From Asparagopsis taxiformis (lineage: Eukaryota; Rhodophyta; Florideophyceae; Bonnemaisoniales; Bonnemaisoniaceae): a stretch of 64,000 nucleotides of DNA. Shown here piece by piece: positions 20,611 through 31,359 of this stretch. The first letter of the stretch is position 1; each line of letters starts with the position of its first letter. A program made the position numbers and the translations under genes. The notes under the pieces were generated by a model, which saw nothing but the letters and a program-made list of their open reading frames with translations, ran no database searches and had not been told where the DNA came from. The stretch is taken from positions 62,001 to 126,000 of the forward strand of contig JALQPE010000436.1 in NCBI GenBank assembly GCA_030407315.1. Direction: 5' to 3'.

Positions 20611-23481
20611 ATGTACGACATTGCAATCCGACTTGCGGGTGTCAAGCAAACAGATGATCTTCAAGTACAGAAAAACCTCCCTGCGGCCGTCGAATTATTT
20701 CAGCGTCTCATCATCGAACAGGGTCATGTAGATTCCATGTTCCAACTAGCCAAGATTCTCGTACACGGCGGAAAGGGCGTTTCTAGTGACAGTCTTCAGG
20801 CCTGTCGTTTATTTCAATGCTGCATCACCGAAGCTAATGATCCGAACGCCATGTATCAACTCGCCAGAGTTTTAGCCGGTATCAACACCCATACGCCCAT
20901 CAATGTCCCCCGTGCCGTGGATTTATATCAGCGCTGCATCGACGCCTGCAATGCGACCAGCGCCATGTACGAACTGGCCGGTATACTGATCACTGGCGCA
21001 CCAGGCGTTACTATGGATGTGTATCGCGCGGTGCGATTCTATCAGCGATGCATTGAAGATAACCATCTGGGCGCTATGTTTGATCTTGCAAAGCTTCTCG
21101 TGGCTGGAAATCAGTACATTGAGAGGGATGTCTCACGTGCTTTACAACTGGTGCAGAGTTATGTCACAGCAGAGGGTAATGTGTATGAAGTCGTAAGTCT
21201 TTCCGAAACCATTGCTCGTGGTACAGCGAATATGGTCAAAGATGAGCCGCTTGCGATACGCCTTCTCGAGATATGTATTGAGGTACAAAGTGACGCAAGA
21301 GCAATGCTCGTTCTCGCTGAGATCCTGTTTTCTGGCTTTCGAAACCGGGAGGCTGATTGTCAACGCGCATGCCGATTGTTCAGGAGGTCGCTAACTAGAG
21401 GTGCCAGTGCACACTTGGCGTATAATATTATACGACAGATCGCTCGAGGATCGCAGGAGATTGCCAAAAATTTACCGCTTGCAGCAAAGTTGTGTCAAAT
21501 GTGCATTGATAACAAAACAGTAGAAGGTGCTTTAGTACTCCAGGCGGAGATTCTTTTATCTGACGCAAGTGGTATCCCGAGGGATAGCGAACGCGCTGTG
21601 CGACTATGCAAGACATACCTCACTCTCAGCAAGTTCTGTTATCCTGTGACGCGTCTGGCTGAAAAATTGGCGTATGGAACGTCAGGTATAGCACCAGACT
21701 GGCGGGTTGCATTGCAAATTCTCGAGTTATCGATCATTCGAAGAAGTGACGGTGAAGCGATAAAGCTACTCGGTGAAATGCTCTCTGATGAGTGGCCGGA
21801 CTTTGAGAGAGATCTCGATAAAGACATGCAATTGTTTCAAACCGCTGCCAATAATGGTGATATATATGCTGCGTGTGAACTACCGAGTCTCGCGAGGAAG
21901 GTCGCTAGGGGGTCACCATTGCTAGACCAGAATCTACCGCTTGCAGCAAAGTTGTGTGATATATGTATTAAGAAGAAGATCGACTCTGAAGCTTTGGTTG
22001 TTCTCGCGGAAATCTTTGCGTTTGAATGCAAACAAGTCGTGAGAAGATTTGAGCGCATTGTACAATTGTGTCGTCAATACATAGATCTAAATAGCAACTG
22101 TACTCCTGTAACAAGACTCGCAGAGAACATTGCTCGCGGGACGTCGGGCATGATCAAAAACGCTCCAGTTGCAGCGCAATTGTTGCAGATATGTATCGAC
22201 AAAAGGGATGATGTGCAAGCGATGGTAATGATTGCCGAATTAGTCATTACTGAATTTCCACCAGGCCATAAGAATGCCGAAATAGCACTCAGCGCTTGTG
22301 AGCATTCTCTCAATGGGGGCATCCATTCATCCAAAGTGCTCCGGCTTGCAAAAGGGATTGGGAAAGGGACATTGGGACATGGGAGAAATATACCATTTGC
22401 AATGCGACTTTATGAAATGTGCATCGCAAAATCAAATAGTCCTGATGCTATTGTTGCTCTCATGGAAGCGCTTGTCGCCGGACCTACAGATGTGGATAAA
22501 GACATCCAGCGTGCCGTAAAACTATGTGAAAGGTATGTGAATGAAAACCGCTCTCTGGACGCAATACTCCTCCTCGCAGGTAAACTAGCGCGAGGAACGG
22601 CACTTGTCACAAAAGACGTCTCATGCGCCGTTCGCCTATTAGAAGTATGCATCAAAGGACGGGAGGATCCGAAATCAATGCTTACTCTGGCCGAAATCCT
22701 TGTGGACGGTACGACAAATGTCAAGCGCGACATCGACCGCGTTGTGGAGCTATGCGCGAATGCGATCGAAAGAAGCGCCACTTGCATGCACGTTCTACTC
22801 CTTGCAAAACGAATCGCAAACGGCCTGACATGGACGGCAACCAACCACGCGTGCTGCGCAAAGAACAAGGGCAAATCGCGACCAAACGCCGCACTGGCAG
22901 TCGTGCTGGTCGAAATGTGTATCGCGCGAAGAAACGAGGCGGATAGCGTGATTACGCTGGCGGAAATTCTCATATCTGGCGCACCGGACGATGATAGAGA
23001 TATTGGACGTGCGGTGCAGTTATGCGAACATCTGGTTGTCGCGGATAGAAGGTACTGTGTCGGAGTGGCGGATCTGGCGCGACGGGTTGCGCGTGGCTCG
23101 GAATTTATGACGAGTAATGTGCCACTGGCGATTCGGCTGTGTCAGATATGTATGGCGGACGGGAAGGACGCGGATAGTATGGCAGTTTTGGCGGAGATTA
23201 TGGCGCTCGGTTCGGCGGATGTGCGGAGAGATATTTGTCGTGCGGCACAGTTGTGCGAGATGATGATTGAGGAGGGATGGTGTGAGGAAGTTGTTGGTCT
23301 CGCGCGGAGGATTGCACATGGCGTGTCGGGTTTCGAAAGAGATTTGATGCTGGCATTGCAGCTATGCGCTATGTGTGTTGAAAGATGTGATGATCGTAGA
23401 GCTGTGTTGCTTTTACTGGAAATGGAGAGGGATATGACGGGTGTTGCGGAGATGTATCAACGTGCTTTAGAAGGCTTCTAA
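20611..23481 (+). CDS. Large Sel1-like repeat protein
   Basis: An uninterrupted 956-residue frame from ATG 20611 (MYDIAIRLAGVKQTDD). N-terminal repeats of the type AAVELFQRLIIEQGHVDSMF and AVDLYQRCIDACNATSAMYE lead into alternating GT..I.KNLPLAAKLC.MCI and AEIL.S.A..I.RDSERAVRLC half-repeats. Many carry a Cys-x-x-Cys pair (LCQMC, LCDIC, LCQIC). Its closest relative in repeat order is the minus-strand gene at 10141-13203, suggesting the two arose by inverted duplication around the membrane-protein pair. No targeting signal is seen, so a cytosolic scaffold is inferred. A short insert (TNHACCAKNKGKSRP) breaks one repeat near residue 750. Confidence 0.85.
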   Translation: MYDIAIRLAGVKQTDDLQVQKNLPAAVELFQRLIIEQGHVDSMFQLAKILVHGGKGVSSDSLQACRLFQCCITEANDPNAMYQLARVLAGINTHTPINVPRAVDLYQRCIDACNATSAMYELAGILITGAPGVTMDVYRAVRFYQRCIEDNHLGAMFDLAKLLVAGNQYIERDVSRALQLVQSYVTAEGNVYEVVSLSETIARGTANMVKDEPLAIRLLEICIEVQSDARAMLVLAEILFSGFRNREADCQRACRLFRRSLTRGASAHLAYNIIRQIARGSQEIAKNLPLAAKLCQMCIDNKTVEGALVLQAEILLSDASGIPRDSERAVRLCKTYLTLSKFCYPVTRLAEKLAYGTSGIAPDWRVALQILELSIIRRSDGEAIKLLGEMLSDEWPDFERDLDKDMQLFQTAANNGDIYAACELPSLARKVARGSPLLDQNLPLAAKLCDICIKKKIDSEALVVLAEIFAFECKQVVRRFERIVQLCRQYIDLNSNCTPVTRLAENIARGTSGMIKNAPVAAQLLQICIDKRDDVQAMVMIAELVITEFPPGHKNAEIALSACEHSLNGGIHSSKVLRLAKGIGKGTLGHGRNIPFAMRLYEMCIAKSNSPDAIVALMEALVAGPTDVDKDIQRAVKLCERYVNENRSLDAILLLAGKLARGTALVTKDVSCAVRLLEVCIKGREDPKSMLTLAEILVDGTTNVKRDIDRVVELCANAIERSATCMHVLLLAKRIANGLTWTATNHACCAKNKGKSRPNAALAVVLVEMCIARRNEADSVITLAEILISGAPDDDRDIGRAVQLCEHLVVADRRYCVGVADLARRVARGSEFMTSNVPLAIRLCQICMADGKDADSMAVLAEIMALGSADVRRDICRAAQLCEMMIEEGWCEEVVGLARRIAHGVSGFERDLMLALQLCAMCVERCDDRRAVLLLLEMERDMTGVAEMYQRALEGF

Positions 23482-23579
23482 AAGACAAAATTTAGTCGAA
23501 AGGAAATTAAAGATTAGTTGGATATGCTTGTATTGGTTTGTAGAAGCATCGTGAAGTTTGTTGGTTCTCCATACTGATG

Positions 23580-24215
23580 TATCGATCACAAGGCATGGGG
23601 CCACGAATGAAGATCATGACGAAGACATCGGAAGGATTTAGCCGACCTCTTTGAAAATGGATCGGATCTCAAATGCCCATTGTTGAAGGCCGAAGCGAGA
23701 ATGACGGTGTTCTAAATTGAACTGGCGAAAAAGGAATTGGCTATCTTCAAACAAGTCTGCTGATTCTCAATACCGGAGTAACATAAGTGAGAAATACAGA
23801 AATATATGAAGATGTATGGTGAAAATCCAGCCGAGTAAACGTTTGAGATCAGTGGTTTCTCTGGTTACAAACGAGGGGTGGACATTGTGACCATCAATTG
23901 GGAAAGGGCGCAACCATGGTGTTGCGATTGTAGACTCGCAGTGTTGGGATAGTGCCGGGAATGGCCGTAGCGATGATATATGTTCAGTTACAACCACGAT
24001 TCAAAGCGGGTGGAGGGGTGGTGGGGGAGAAATGACGTGGAAGGGGTTGAAAAACTGAAATGGGGAACTGGAGAATGCTCTCTGTGACCAGCATGTATGT
24101 AGGAGAGGTCGTTTCATATCGCCTGCGTGCAAAAAGGGACCTATTCTGAAACGATATGTCGCTTACGAGATTGCCGGAGCAGCGATAGTCGTAGACGTGG
24201 AAGAGGAGTAGGAGG
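23580..24215 (+). pseudogene. 3' relic of a GRDP-like (DUF1399) gene
   Basis: Plus-strand bases match the C-terminal third of the GRDP-like proteins, mainly the neighbour at 24400-26472. Matches are WIGSQMPIV near 23656, ILNTGVT at 23764-23784, YKRGVDIVT at 23862-23890, CDCRLAVLG at 23924-23950 and KRYVAYEIAGAA near 24150-24180. In-frame stops (for example the TAA right after ILNTGVT) and several frame changes show it is dead. The DUF1399 N-terminal half is missing. It lies tail to tail with the intact gene, opposite in direction. Confidence 0.75.
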
Positions 24216-24399
24216 TGCGTATAGAGTCAATTGGCGCCTATGGTTTCCCAATGATACATTACATCTACGACCCGCTTACCCTCGGTAGCTGTTTATCAGG
24301 GAACGATGTATTATCCCTTCGTTCAATCGGAAATAGATCGTATCGAGACGGAGCACAGCACGCACGAAAAATAGCTGAAATTATCAAATTTTGTAACTT

Positions 24400-26472
24400 C
24401 TAACCAACTGCAGTTTTACGATTCGCACGTGCGACATATCGCCCACGCGAACCACGTACATTTCTCGTTTGATACGAATCAACGTTTCCCACATACGCTC
24501 TCTCGCCGAAACAAGCATGTTCCAGTCCTCCATAACAATCCCCCAACCCCTTCCACTTCATCTCTCCCCCAGCTCCCTCCAGCATCTTATATCCAATCTG
24601 CGCCGTTCCCCATTCAGGATACCAGGATGCCACCTCGCCATCCTCCGCATACTCACCCGGTTTGAAGCGTGGTTGCAATACAACGTACATCATCGCCACG
24701 GTCATTCCCAGTAAATATCCCAGCACCGCATGTCTACAATCGCTACACCATATTTGGCCCCTTTTCAAATTGACGGTTACCTTGTCCACGCCTCGTTTGC
24801 AACCAGCGAAATCGCCAACTTCAAATACATACTTGGCTGGATTTTCACCATGCATCTTGACTAATTGCCATGTGTTTGTATTTCTCACTTGTGTGACACC
24901 CGTGTTGAGAACGAGCAGTCTTAATTCGAGATACCCTTCTTCTCCTCTTCGCCCAGGTACTCCAAGAGATCCATCTGGCACACCCGCTATGCCTGGAATA
25001 GGCGTCTGGAACCCGATCCATCTTCCGACCAGAATAGCAGCGTCTTCTCCAGCGATTCGCAGAACAAATTCACTCTCATACTTTGCCAGCATGGAATCTC
25101 GTTTCAGTAGTCTGGGAAGTAGATGTGTAGCTCCATCCCACTTGTCTATCTTATGCGCCGTTGCGAGCGGTAGATTATCATTATCCCCTTTCGCCTGTAT
25201 CTCGATCACGCTGCTTATTTTCTGACAACTAATATGCCCTTGTCGGCAGTTCGTCGCGCGATGCACAGCAATACAAGTAAGACGTGGAATTGCAGACTTG
25301 CTCGAAAGCGGTACCATTTCTGTGAATCGTTCAATGGCGAGTAAGGGGGCGTGTTGATCTAAAGCAGCATTGTCTCCAAGATGCAACCATTGAATGTCTA
25401 CCGGACGACGAGACCATATTGATCGATTATCCAACGTGCCAAGCTCTATGTTGAAAACCATGTTTCCCGATGGAACTTTGCTGTATTGAGATCGAATTGC
25501 GGAAATAGAAGCCTTTAATATTGGTCGTAGGGCTCGCTCTTCCGCCGTTACATTCCCCCTGGACATTCCGCCGTGTACAGCAGGGCCATCCTCGGAGATA
25601 TGCTGTGTCCATAATGTACATGTGTTATCCCACGCCTGATTCAAGTCGGAACCTGATGATTGATCGTTCAAAGTATAATCATGCGGCAAGATGAAACCGG
25701 TAATACGTGTAGTTTCCTTGGCGTACAATACTGGATGAAGCATGTGACAGTGCCATATGAGATCTATATCGTATGTTGGACTGATGATAGTGTCTGGATG
25801 CAGCTTGTTGAGCTGGAGAAACCCTTTGAAGTATCGATTCACGGCATTTCGTAAAAAGGGTTTATGGAAATATTGCGGCATGATACAGACTTGATAATGG
25901 AAGGCCATTTGACGCGATGCGGCCGTTATGATGTCGTATGTGATTTGCGATGGAAGGTGGCAATAGTCAAGATCGGTGATGGTAACGAACATTGGTGCAT
26001 GATAAATGATGTGCTGCAAGTCGAACGGTTCGCTGGGGTATGCAGCATTCCATAGGAGGTTTGCGTTGTGTATTGCAATTAATCGATCGTGTTGGTTTAG
26101 GAGAGCATGATCGACAAGTCCGGTATCGGCACGGAAAGGCGAAGAATGTGTCATACGAATAAGATTTGTATCGCGCGCATACGCGACCGGGTTGAACATA
26201 TGACAGATCCAGACCCAATGAATGTCAATGGGCGGGACGAGGGTGAGTTTGGGGTTTGAGAAGACGAGGGGAAGCCAGAGACGTTCATAGCGACGGATTG
26301 CATTGGATAGGACGCTGCGGTTGGTGTAAAGAGCGGGGAGTAGATCGACATGTGTGAGAAGGGACTGGAGAGCCGGGATAGCTGAGAGGAATGGGACCTT
26401 TGATGATTTGAAGGGATTGCGAATTACTTGAGGGACTGCATTCTTGAACTTTGAGGATGAGGGTTGAGACAT
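24400..26472 (-). CDS. GRDP-like (DUF1399) protein, copy A, no Gly/Cys tail
   Basis: 690 residues from ATG at 26470-26472 (MSQPSSSKFKNAVPQVI). DUF1399/GRDP-like signatures are the two His motifs IDIHWVWICHMFNP (residues 82-95) and YDIDLIWHCHMLHPVLY (about 234-250), each followed by a family-typical helix. The middle holds TAHKIDKW and LRIAGEDAAILVGRW (471-485), a short collagen-like patch (Gly every third residue at 494-513 with one interruption), LNTGVT, EVGDFAGC and a hydrophobic segment HAVLGYLLGMTVAMMYVVLQ (581-600). Most copies here end in a Gly/Cys-rich tail; this one ends in ARANRKTAVG instead. Plant GRDP proteins of this family have been linked to stress and development. Biochemical activity is unknown. 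Confidence 0.85.
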   Translation of the reverse strand: MSQPSSSKFKNAVPQVIRNPFKSSKVPFLSAIPALQSLLTHVDLLPALYTNRSVLSNAIRRYERLWLPLVFSNPKLTLVPPIDIHWVWICHMFNPVAYARDTNLIRMTHSSPFRADTGLVDHALLNQHDRLIAIHNANLLWNAAYPSEPFDLQHIIYHAPMFVTITDLDYCHLPSQITYDIITAASRQMAFHYQVCIMPQYFHKPFLRNAVNRYFKGFLQLNKLHPDTIISPTYDIDLIWHCHMLHPVLYAKETTRITGFILPHDYTLNDQSSGSDLNQAWDNTCTLWTQHISEDGPAVHGGMSRGNVTAEERALRPILKASISAIRSQYSKVPSGNMVFNIELGTLDNRSIWSRRPVDIQWLHLGDNAALDQHAPLLAIERFTEMVPLSSKSAIPRLTCIAVHRATNCRQGHISCQKISSVIEIQAKGDNDNLPLATAHKIDKWDGATHLLPRLLKRDSMLAKYESEFVLRIAGEDAAILVGRWIGFQTPIPGIAGVPDGSLGVPGRRGEEGYLELRLLVLNTGVTQVRNTNTWQLVKMHGENPAKYVFEVGDFAGCKRGVDKVTVNLKRGQIWCSDCRHAVLGYLLGMTVAMMYVVLQPRFKPGEYAEDGEVASWYPEWGTAQIGYKMLEGAGGEMKWKGLGDCYGGLEHACFGERAYVGNVDSYQTRNVRGSRGRYVARANRKTAVG

Positions 26473-27475
26473 GATGGGACACTGTTTAATGTCGAGGGTT
26501 TGTATGGAATGAATGATGAGAGTTAGGGTGTGGATACTAGGGGAGGAATATATAGACTGATGGCAGGGAAAGATTGGAGTGCCAGTCGTGCGGTTTTTGA
26601 GGTTTAAGAGTAGTTGCAGTGGTATGAGATTTCACTCTTCTCTAGCGTTATAAGTGTTTTACGGAATAGGGGTAATGATGGTGATCGTTGAACAGGGATA
26701 CAGTGACCTTGTATAAGTTTCATGGCATACAGACTGCAGGCAGATTGTCATCTCAGGTCTAGACGGTATTCTGCATTGGAGCTTGATCGGCAATCGGAGT
26801 ACAGTAGAACAGTGTGATCGCAGGTTTGAGCTCAAGCTGATGTTCATTGGTCACCACGCCACTTGCATTGCTGGGAAGCAAAAGCCGGATACATCGAATG
26901 GGGGACGGGCCACTTGTCATTGATGAGGCGCATGGTGACTTGTACAATATCTCGATGGTGCACTACAGGGAGACTATCGTACCAAACTATGTGCAAGCTG
27001 TCTGCGACGAAACTGCAATTCGCGAGCTGGATGGCCCTCTCACTGCGTAGTATCTATCAATCAATGTGATCTCGAACGAAGGCAGGTTATCGTTCGGCAC
27101 CGGATGTGTAAAGGAGAACTGGGTCGCCCTGGGTGATGATTCACTCAGTCGAGCAATACAGAATACAGCTCTGTACCAACGACCAAGTTTCTTGGCCCAA
27201 TTTTCTATAGCTGTATCACCGCTGGTACGGGACAGGTCATGGAGGATTTTTGGCCCACTAAAATTTGGCGCAATAGTCTCCCTGCGTCCTCGATCAACTT
27301 GGTATGAGCGAGAGTACCCACCCCTAGAATCTTGTCGGTAGCGATGCCTTTTGTTCAGATTAAGGGCGACCCAGCTACATCTAAAGTTTTTTACCCACTT
27401 CGTCCAGTTCTATCCAATGCACACTCTCAGGGCACGCAACGGCGTACAATCATGTCAACAAAAGAACTATCCTAA
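26473..27475. other. Intergenic between GRDP copies A and B
   Basis: Apart from the TATA-like box upstream of copy A, I see no gene. A plus-strand open stretch at 26910-27340 has no family match and is not reported as coding. Confidence 0.3.
26549..26555 (-). promoter_or_regulatory. TATA-like box for GRDP copy A
   Basis: A TATATA stretch on the minus strand, about 80 bases upstream of the ATG at 26472. The same distance is seen for copies D, E and F. Confidence 0.4.
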
Positions 27476-29656
27476 TCATGGCGCGGGAGGACGAATAATA
27501 TGACCGCCACCATCGGGAGGGTATACGATATATCTTGGGGTACCAGCCGCACAACCACCACCAGTCGCACCGCCGCCGCCACAACCACCGCACCCTCCAG
27601 AAACTTCAAACGGTAAATACTTTTTTCTGACCGAGTCCCACATAGCTCTCGGCCTATACGCATCGACATTTCCCACAAATGCTCTGGATCCTACACAAAT
27701 CTTCTCCAATCCTCCATAACTATCTCGAGTACCCTTATTCTCCATCTCCCCCCCTGCACCTTCCAGCATCTCATAACCAACCTGCTTCGTTCCCCACACA
27801 GGATACCAAGATGGCACACTGTTACTCCCTCCACTTTCACTCGGTTCATATCGTGGCTGCAGTATAACGGAAATCATTGCTGAAGTCATGCCTAGTAAAT
27901 AACTGAGTACAGCATGTTTGCTGTTGGTACACCAAATCCGTCCTTTGGTGAGACTGACGATCACTCTATCGTCTTCATCACAACCAGCAAATTGGCCAAT
28001 TCCAAACGTATACTGCCCCGGATTACTAGTATGCCTCTTTGCAGTTTCCCACTCCGCTTTGTTTTTGGTATGTGCGACGCCAGTATTCAGAGCAAGTATA
28101 TGCAATTTTAGTTTCCCCTCTTCACCACGAGCTCCTAATGTCCCAGGCCTCCCGAGAGGTATCCCTGATAAGCCAGGAACAGGCTCCTTGAATCCAGTCC
28201 ATCTTCCAACCAAAATTGCCGCATCCTCTCCTGCGATTCGCAGTAGAAATTCGCATTCATATTTTGATAATGCCCTGTTCTCCTTCGAAGGGCTGGAGAG
28301 AAGATGCGCAGCTCCATTCCATTTGTTTAGCAAATGTGCTGTTGCAAGTGGAAGATATTCGTCACCCTCTTGAGACCGTATCTCAATGGTGCTTCCTACT
28401 TTCTGATATTTTGTCTTTCCTTCTTGACAATTGGTCACGCAATGCGTGGCTGTGCAGGCTAGTTTGGGAAGCGAAGAACTATTGTGATATGGCGTCATTT
28501 CTGTGTATCGTTCGATCATGGGTGACGAAGATTGCTGGTCTAGAATACCAGCCGCTCCAAGATGTAACCATTGGACGTCTGAAGAAGCGCGAGATATCTG
28601 GGCTTTTTTCTTCCAGAGTTCACTGTGACTGACCGAGAAAAGCAGTTTTCCCTGCACAATACTGCCATATTGCGATTCAATAGCAGTCTTTGAAGCTTGT
28701 ATTGCAGGTCTTAGAGCACGTTCTTCCGCTGTTACAATTCCTCTAAACATCCCACCTGGCACAGCCGGACCATTCTTGGAGATGTTCTTTATCCATAATG
28801 CAGTTGTGTTGTCCCAAGCAATGTTCAGCGAGGAACCTGGTGTGCGGTCATTTATCGAGTCATCATGTGGCAACAGAAAGCCAGTTATTTGAACCGTTTC
28901 CTTCGCATAGAGCACTGGATGTAGCATGTGGCAGTGCCATACAAGGTCGATGTCATATGTTGGACTGATGACTGTCTTTGGATAGAGCTTTTTGAGACGA
29001 AGAAAACCATTCAAATATCGTTTGACAGCTTTTTGTCGAAACGACTGATTGAAATACTGAGGCATATTACAAACCTGGTAATGGAAGGCCATTTGTCGTG
29101 ATGCGGCCGCGACGATGTCGTAGGTGATATGTGACGGGAGATGGGAGTCGTCCGGATCGTCAGACGAAGCGAACATAGGAGCTTGAGAAATCATAGACTG
29201 TAAGTCGAATTGTTCATCTGGATAAGCTGCAACCCATCGTTTCTCTGCCTCGCTCATTGCTTGCAATCGATCCGGTCCGCGGAGAAGAGCATGATCGACA
29301 ATTGCGGAATGATCTGCGACGTGTGAAGAATTTGCTTTGCGAACGCGTTGTAAATCGAGTGCATAGACGACGGGACACAGCATGTGACAGATCCAAACCC
29401 AATGGACGTCGATGGGCGGCATAAGAGTGACTCCGGAGTTTGAGAACATGAGAGGAAGCCATAAGCGTTCATAACGACGAATAGCGTTGGACAGGACATG
29501 GCGGTTGGTATAGAGAGCGGGATATTGATCGACTAGTGTGAGAAGAGATTGAAGAGCTGGGATTGCGGAGGGGAACAGGACCTTTGATGATGTGAAGGTG
29601 TTATGAATTACTCGCGAAAAAATATTCTTGAATTTCGAGGAGGAAGGTTGAGACAT
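27476..29656 (-). CDS. GRDP-like (DUF1399) protein, copy B
   Basis: 726 residues from ATG 29654-29656 (MSQPSSSKFKNIFSRVI, nearly the same start as copy A). Both His motifs are present (IDVHWVWICHMLCP; YDIDLVWHCHMLHPVLY). A collagen-like patch follows LVGRWTGFKEPVP (GLSGIP, then GRPGTLGARGEEG; plus coordinates about 28120-28185). The hydrophobic segment is HAVLSYLLGMTSAMISVILQ. The tail begins SGGCGGCGGGGATGGGCAAG but ends in a Pro/Tyr/Gly-rich stretch (YIVYPPDGGGHIIRPPAP) not seen in the other copies. It is head-to-tail with copy A, about 1 kb apart, consistent with tandem duplication. Confidence 0.85.
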   Translation of the reverse strand: MSQPSSSKFKNIFSRVIHNTFTSSKVLFPSAIPALQSLLTLVDQYPALYTNRHVLSNAIRRYERLWLPLMFSNSGVTLMPPIDVHWVWICHMLCPVVYALDLQRVRKANSSHVADHSAIVDHALLRGPDRLQAMSEAEKRWVAAYPDEQFDLQSMISQAPMFASSDDPDDSHLPSHITYDIVAAASRQMAFHYQVCNMPQYFNQSFRQKAVKRYLNGFLRLKKLYPKTVISPTYDIDLVWHCHMLHPVLYAKETVQITGFLLPHDDSINDRTPGSSLNIAWDNTTALWIKNISKNGPAVPGGMFRGIVTAEERALRPAIQASKTAIESQYGSIVQGKLLFSVSHSELWKKKAQISRASSDVQWLHLGAAGILDQQSSSPMIERYTEMTPYHNSSSLPKLACTATHCVTNCQEGKTKYQKVGSTIEIRSQEGDEYLPLATAHLLNKWNGAAHLLSSPSKENRALSKYECEFLLRIAGEDAAILVGRWTGFKEPVPGLSGIPLGRPGTLGARGEEGKLKLHILALNTGVAHTKNKAEWETAKRHTSNPGQYTFGIGQFAGCDEDDRVIVSLTKGRIWCTNSKHAVLSYLLGMTSAMISVILQPRYEPSESGGSNSVPSWYPVWGTKQVGYEMLEGAGGEMENKGTRDSYGGLEKICVGSRAFVGNVDAYRPRAMWDSVRKKYLPFEVSGGCGGCGGGGATGGGCAAGTPRYIVYPPDGGGHIIRPPAP

Positions 29657-31215
29657 GATGAGGGAAATTTATCGAGTGGCAATGCAGTTAGTCGGTGATG
29701 GACAGGGTAGGCGCGAACATGTCTCTTTTCAGTTGAAAGTTGAAATAGACAATAGCAATGGTTCTAAGTGATTTGTTGAGATATACTGATATGATGCAGA
29801 TTGATCTGGTTTTGAATCTGTTGTTCAAGTGCTTCACAGGGTAATGTACTATGCAAAATTGGCGCTAAAAGCTGTTTCAAGAACATCGGGGTAAGTGACG
29901 AGATCTTGGATTCATTGTCGAACGCAAGAGGTCCTTTTAGGCCTTACTCGAAAGGACCATATGTCTTGAGTTCGTTTTCCGACAAGCGGTGAAAATAAAT
30001 AAAATGCGCTACCGACCAATCCGATCACCAGAAAAGTGCATTGTTGCCGTTTCTTTCGCAATTGTCGCATGCATTGCTGGTATGTGATGGTAAGGTGCAA
30101 ATTACTGGCAGCGGAGAAGAATGTCCAGGACGACTTGTCTTCGCTGCCTCCACTACCTGCTTCAAGCGGCTGCAACGCAGCTCCTGTGCTGTAGAAGACG
30201 GTTTGCGCAATATCACCGATTGACAGACATCTTTTCATCTCGGGATCTCCTATCTCGAGTCTTTTTGCGATATGTCTGGACATGAGAAGACTAGATTTGC
30301 CGTTGGTTGCGCGAACTATGACTCAGATCGGCTAGAATATGACGTCAGGAGGATGATGACCGCGCGCAGAAATGGTTTCGAATCGAACTTCAGTATCCTT
30401 CTGTGGTAGGTTCATGACACTTTGGCAAGCAAAGTTGGATAAACGCACGACAATGGAGCTGCAGATTCTGTCGGCACACAAAGAAACTGTGTCGACCGGC
30501 GGAAATTGTACTGTAGATACAGTATGAGCAATATCTGGAGCTGGTATGTTACGTAAAGTACAGTTGAGAATTATGTGTTCGGATAGCGAGGCACACGTTT
30601 CACCACTGGCCCGACTATGTTGGTATATGTAAAAATCTCGGCATGTTACATATATTGCATGTTATTCGCTCCGTGGAGAAGCTGCGTAAAAGCACTGAGG
30701 TGTCACACAAGATGCGCCGTGGAAGGCGTGACGGGAACTCTTCAACGGTCTCCGTGGTCACCCGACGACACCAATCATGGTACAAACAAATGTTCCTTGG
30801 TGAGAAACTGACATTCTCATGGAAGACCACAAACGAGACAAGCTTTGCATCTCGCTGAAACGCTCGATCTATCTTCATTGTTGCACAGTGCACGCGTCCC
30901 AAGTTGAAATTAATCTCATATCATTGTACGCGAAAAGCTATCACACGCGCCTCGTCTTGTTGTCTGATGTATGTCGAATAAATTATCCCTCAGTCAAAAT
31001 GGGGGAATGTATCCGAAGCTGACCAATGACGAGCAGCCGTCCATATTCGATTTGAATATGCTGCACGATCACAACCAAATTGCCGTCTATGGCACGAACA
31101 CGCTCCATCCTTGTTGTCCTGGGCTATATTTATTCCATGAATTCTTGCGGGCATCACTGACTTTCCAATCTCGCTCTTCTCACATAACCCTACCGCCTTT
31201 TCAAAACTCCACATT
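29657..31215. other. Divergent region between GRDP copies B and C
   Basis: Holds the upstream regions of two divergent GRDP genes. Bases about 31080-31140 resemble the far upstream region of copy D (GGCACGAACAC.CTCCATCCTTG), part of the duplicated unit. One small ORF is listed separately. Confidence 0.3.
29912..30283 (-). CDS. Small hypothetical protein with one membrane-like segment
   Basis: 123 residues from an ATG at 30281-30283. A single hydrophobic stretch (FLVIGLVGSAFYLFSPLVG) lies near residues 85-103, preceded by basic residues (LRKKRQQ). No paralogue is in the window and no family is recognised. It may be a chance ORF. Confidence 0.2.
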   Translation of the reverse strand: MSRHIAKRLEIGDPEMKRCLSIGDIAQTVFYSTGAALQPLEAGSGGSEDKSSWTFFSAASNLHLTITYQQCMRQLRKKRQQCTFLVIGLVGSAFYLFSPLVGKRTQDIWSFRVRPKRTSCVRQ

Positions 31216-31310
31216 GCCGGCCTGGTACGTTCTAATATCTCAACCGCACCTCTCCTGTACCTGCTCCGTTCCCCACGAAAGGCTTCGACATTCTACCCCT
31301 TCTCGTCCGA
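31216..31310 (+). promoter_or_regulatory. Conserved promoter block of GRDP copy C
   Basis: The block GGCCTGGTACGTTCTAATAT with CTCAACCGCACCTC following it is shared with copy E, and partly with D. The downstream block (CATTCTACCCCTTCTCGTCC) aligns with the TATA region of D and E, but here TATATATTC is replaced by CGACATTC. Confidence 0.45.
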
Positions 31311-31359
31311 AAAAGATATTTGCACTATTTAGTTGCTTGTACTATGGCTACCCTACATC

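Noticed and set aside
24662..25225. 187-codon plus-strand open frame
   Set aside because: Antisense to GRDP copy A, whose conservation is in the minus frame.
26910..27340. Plus-strand open stretches between GRDP copies A and B
   Set aside because: No resemblance to any family in the window and no conserved motif.
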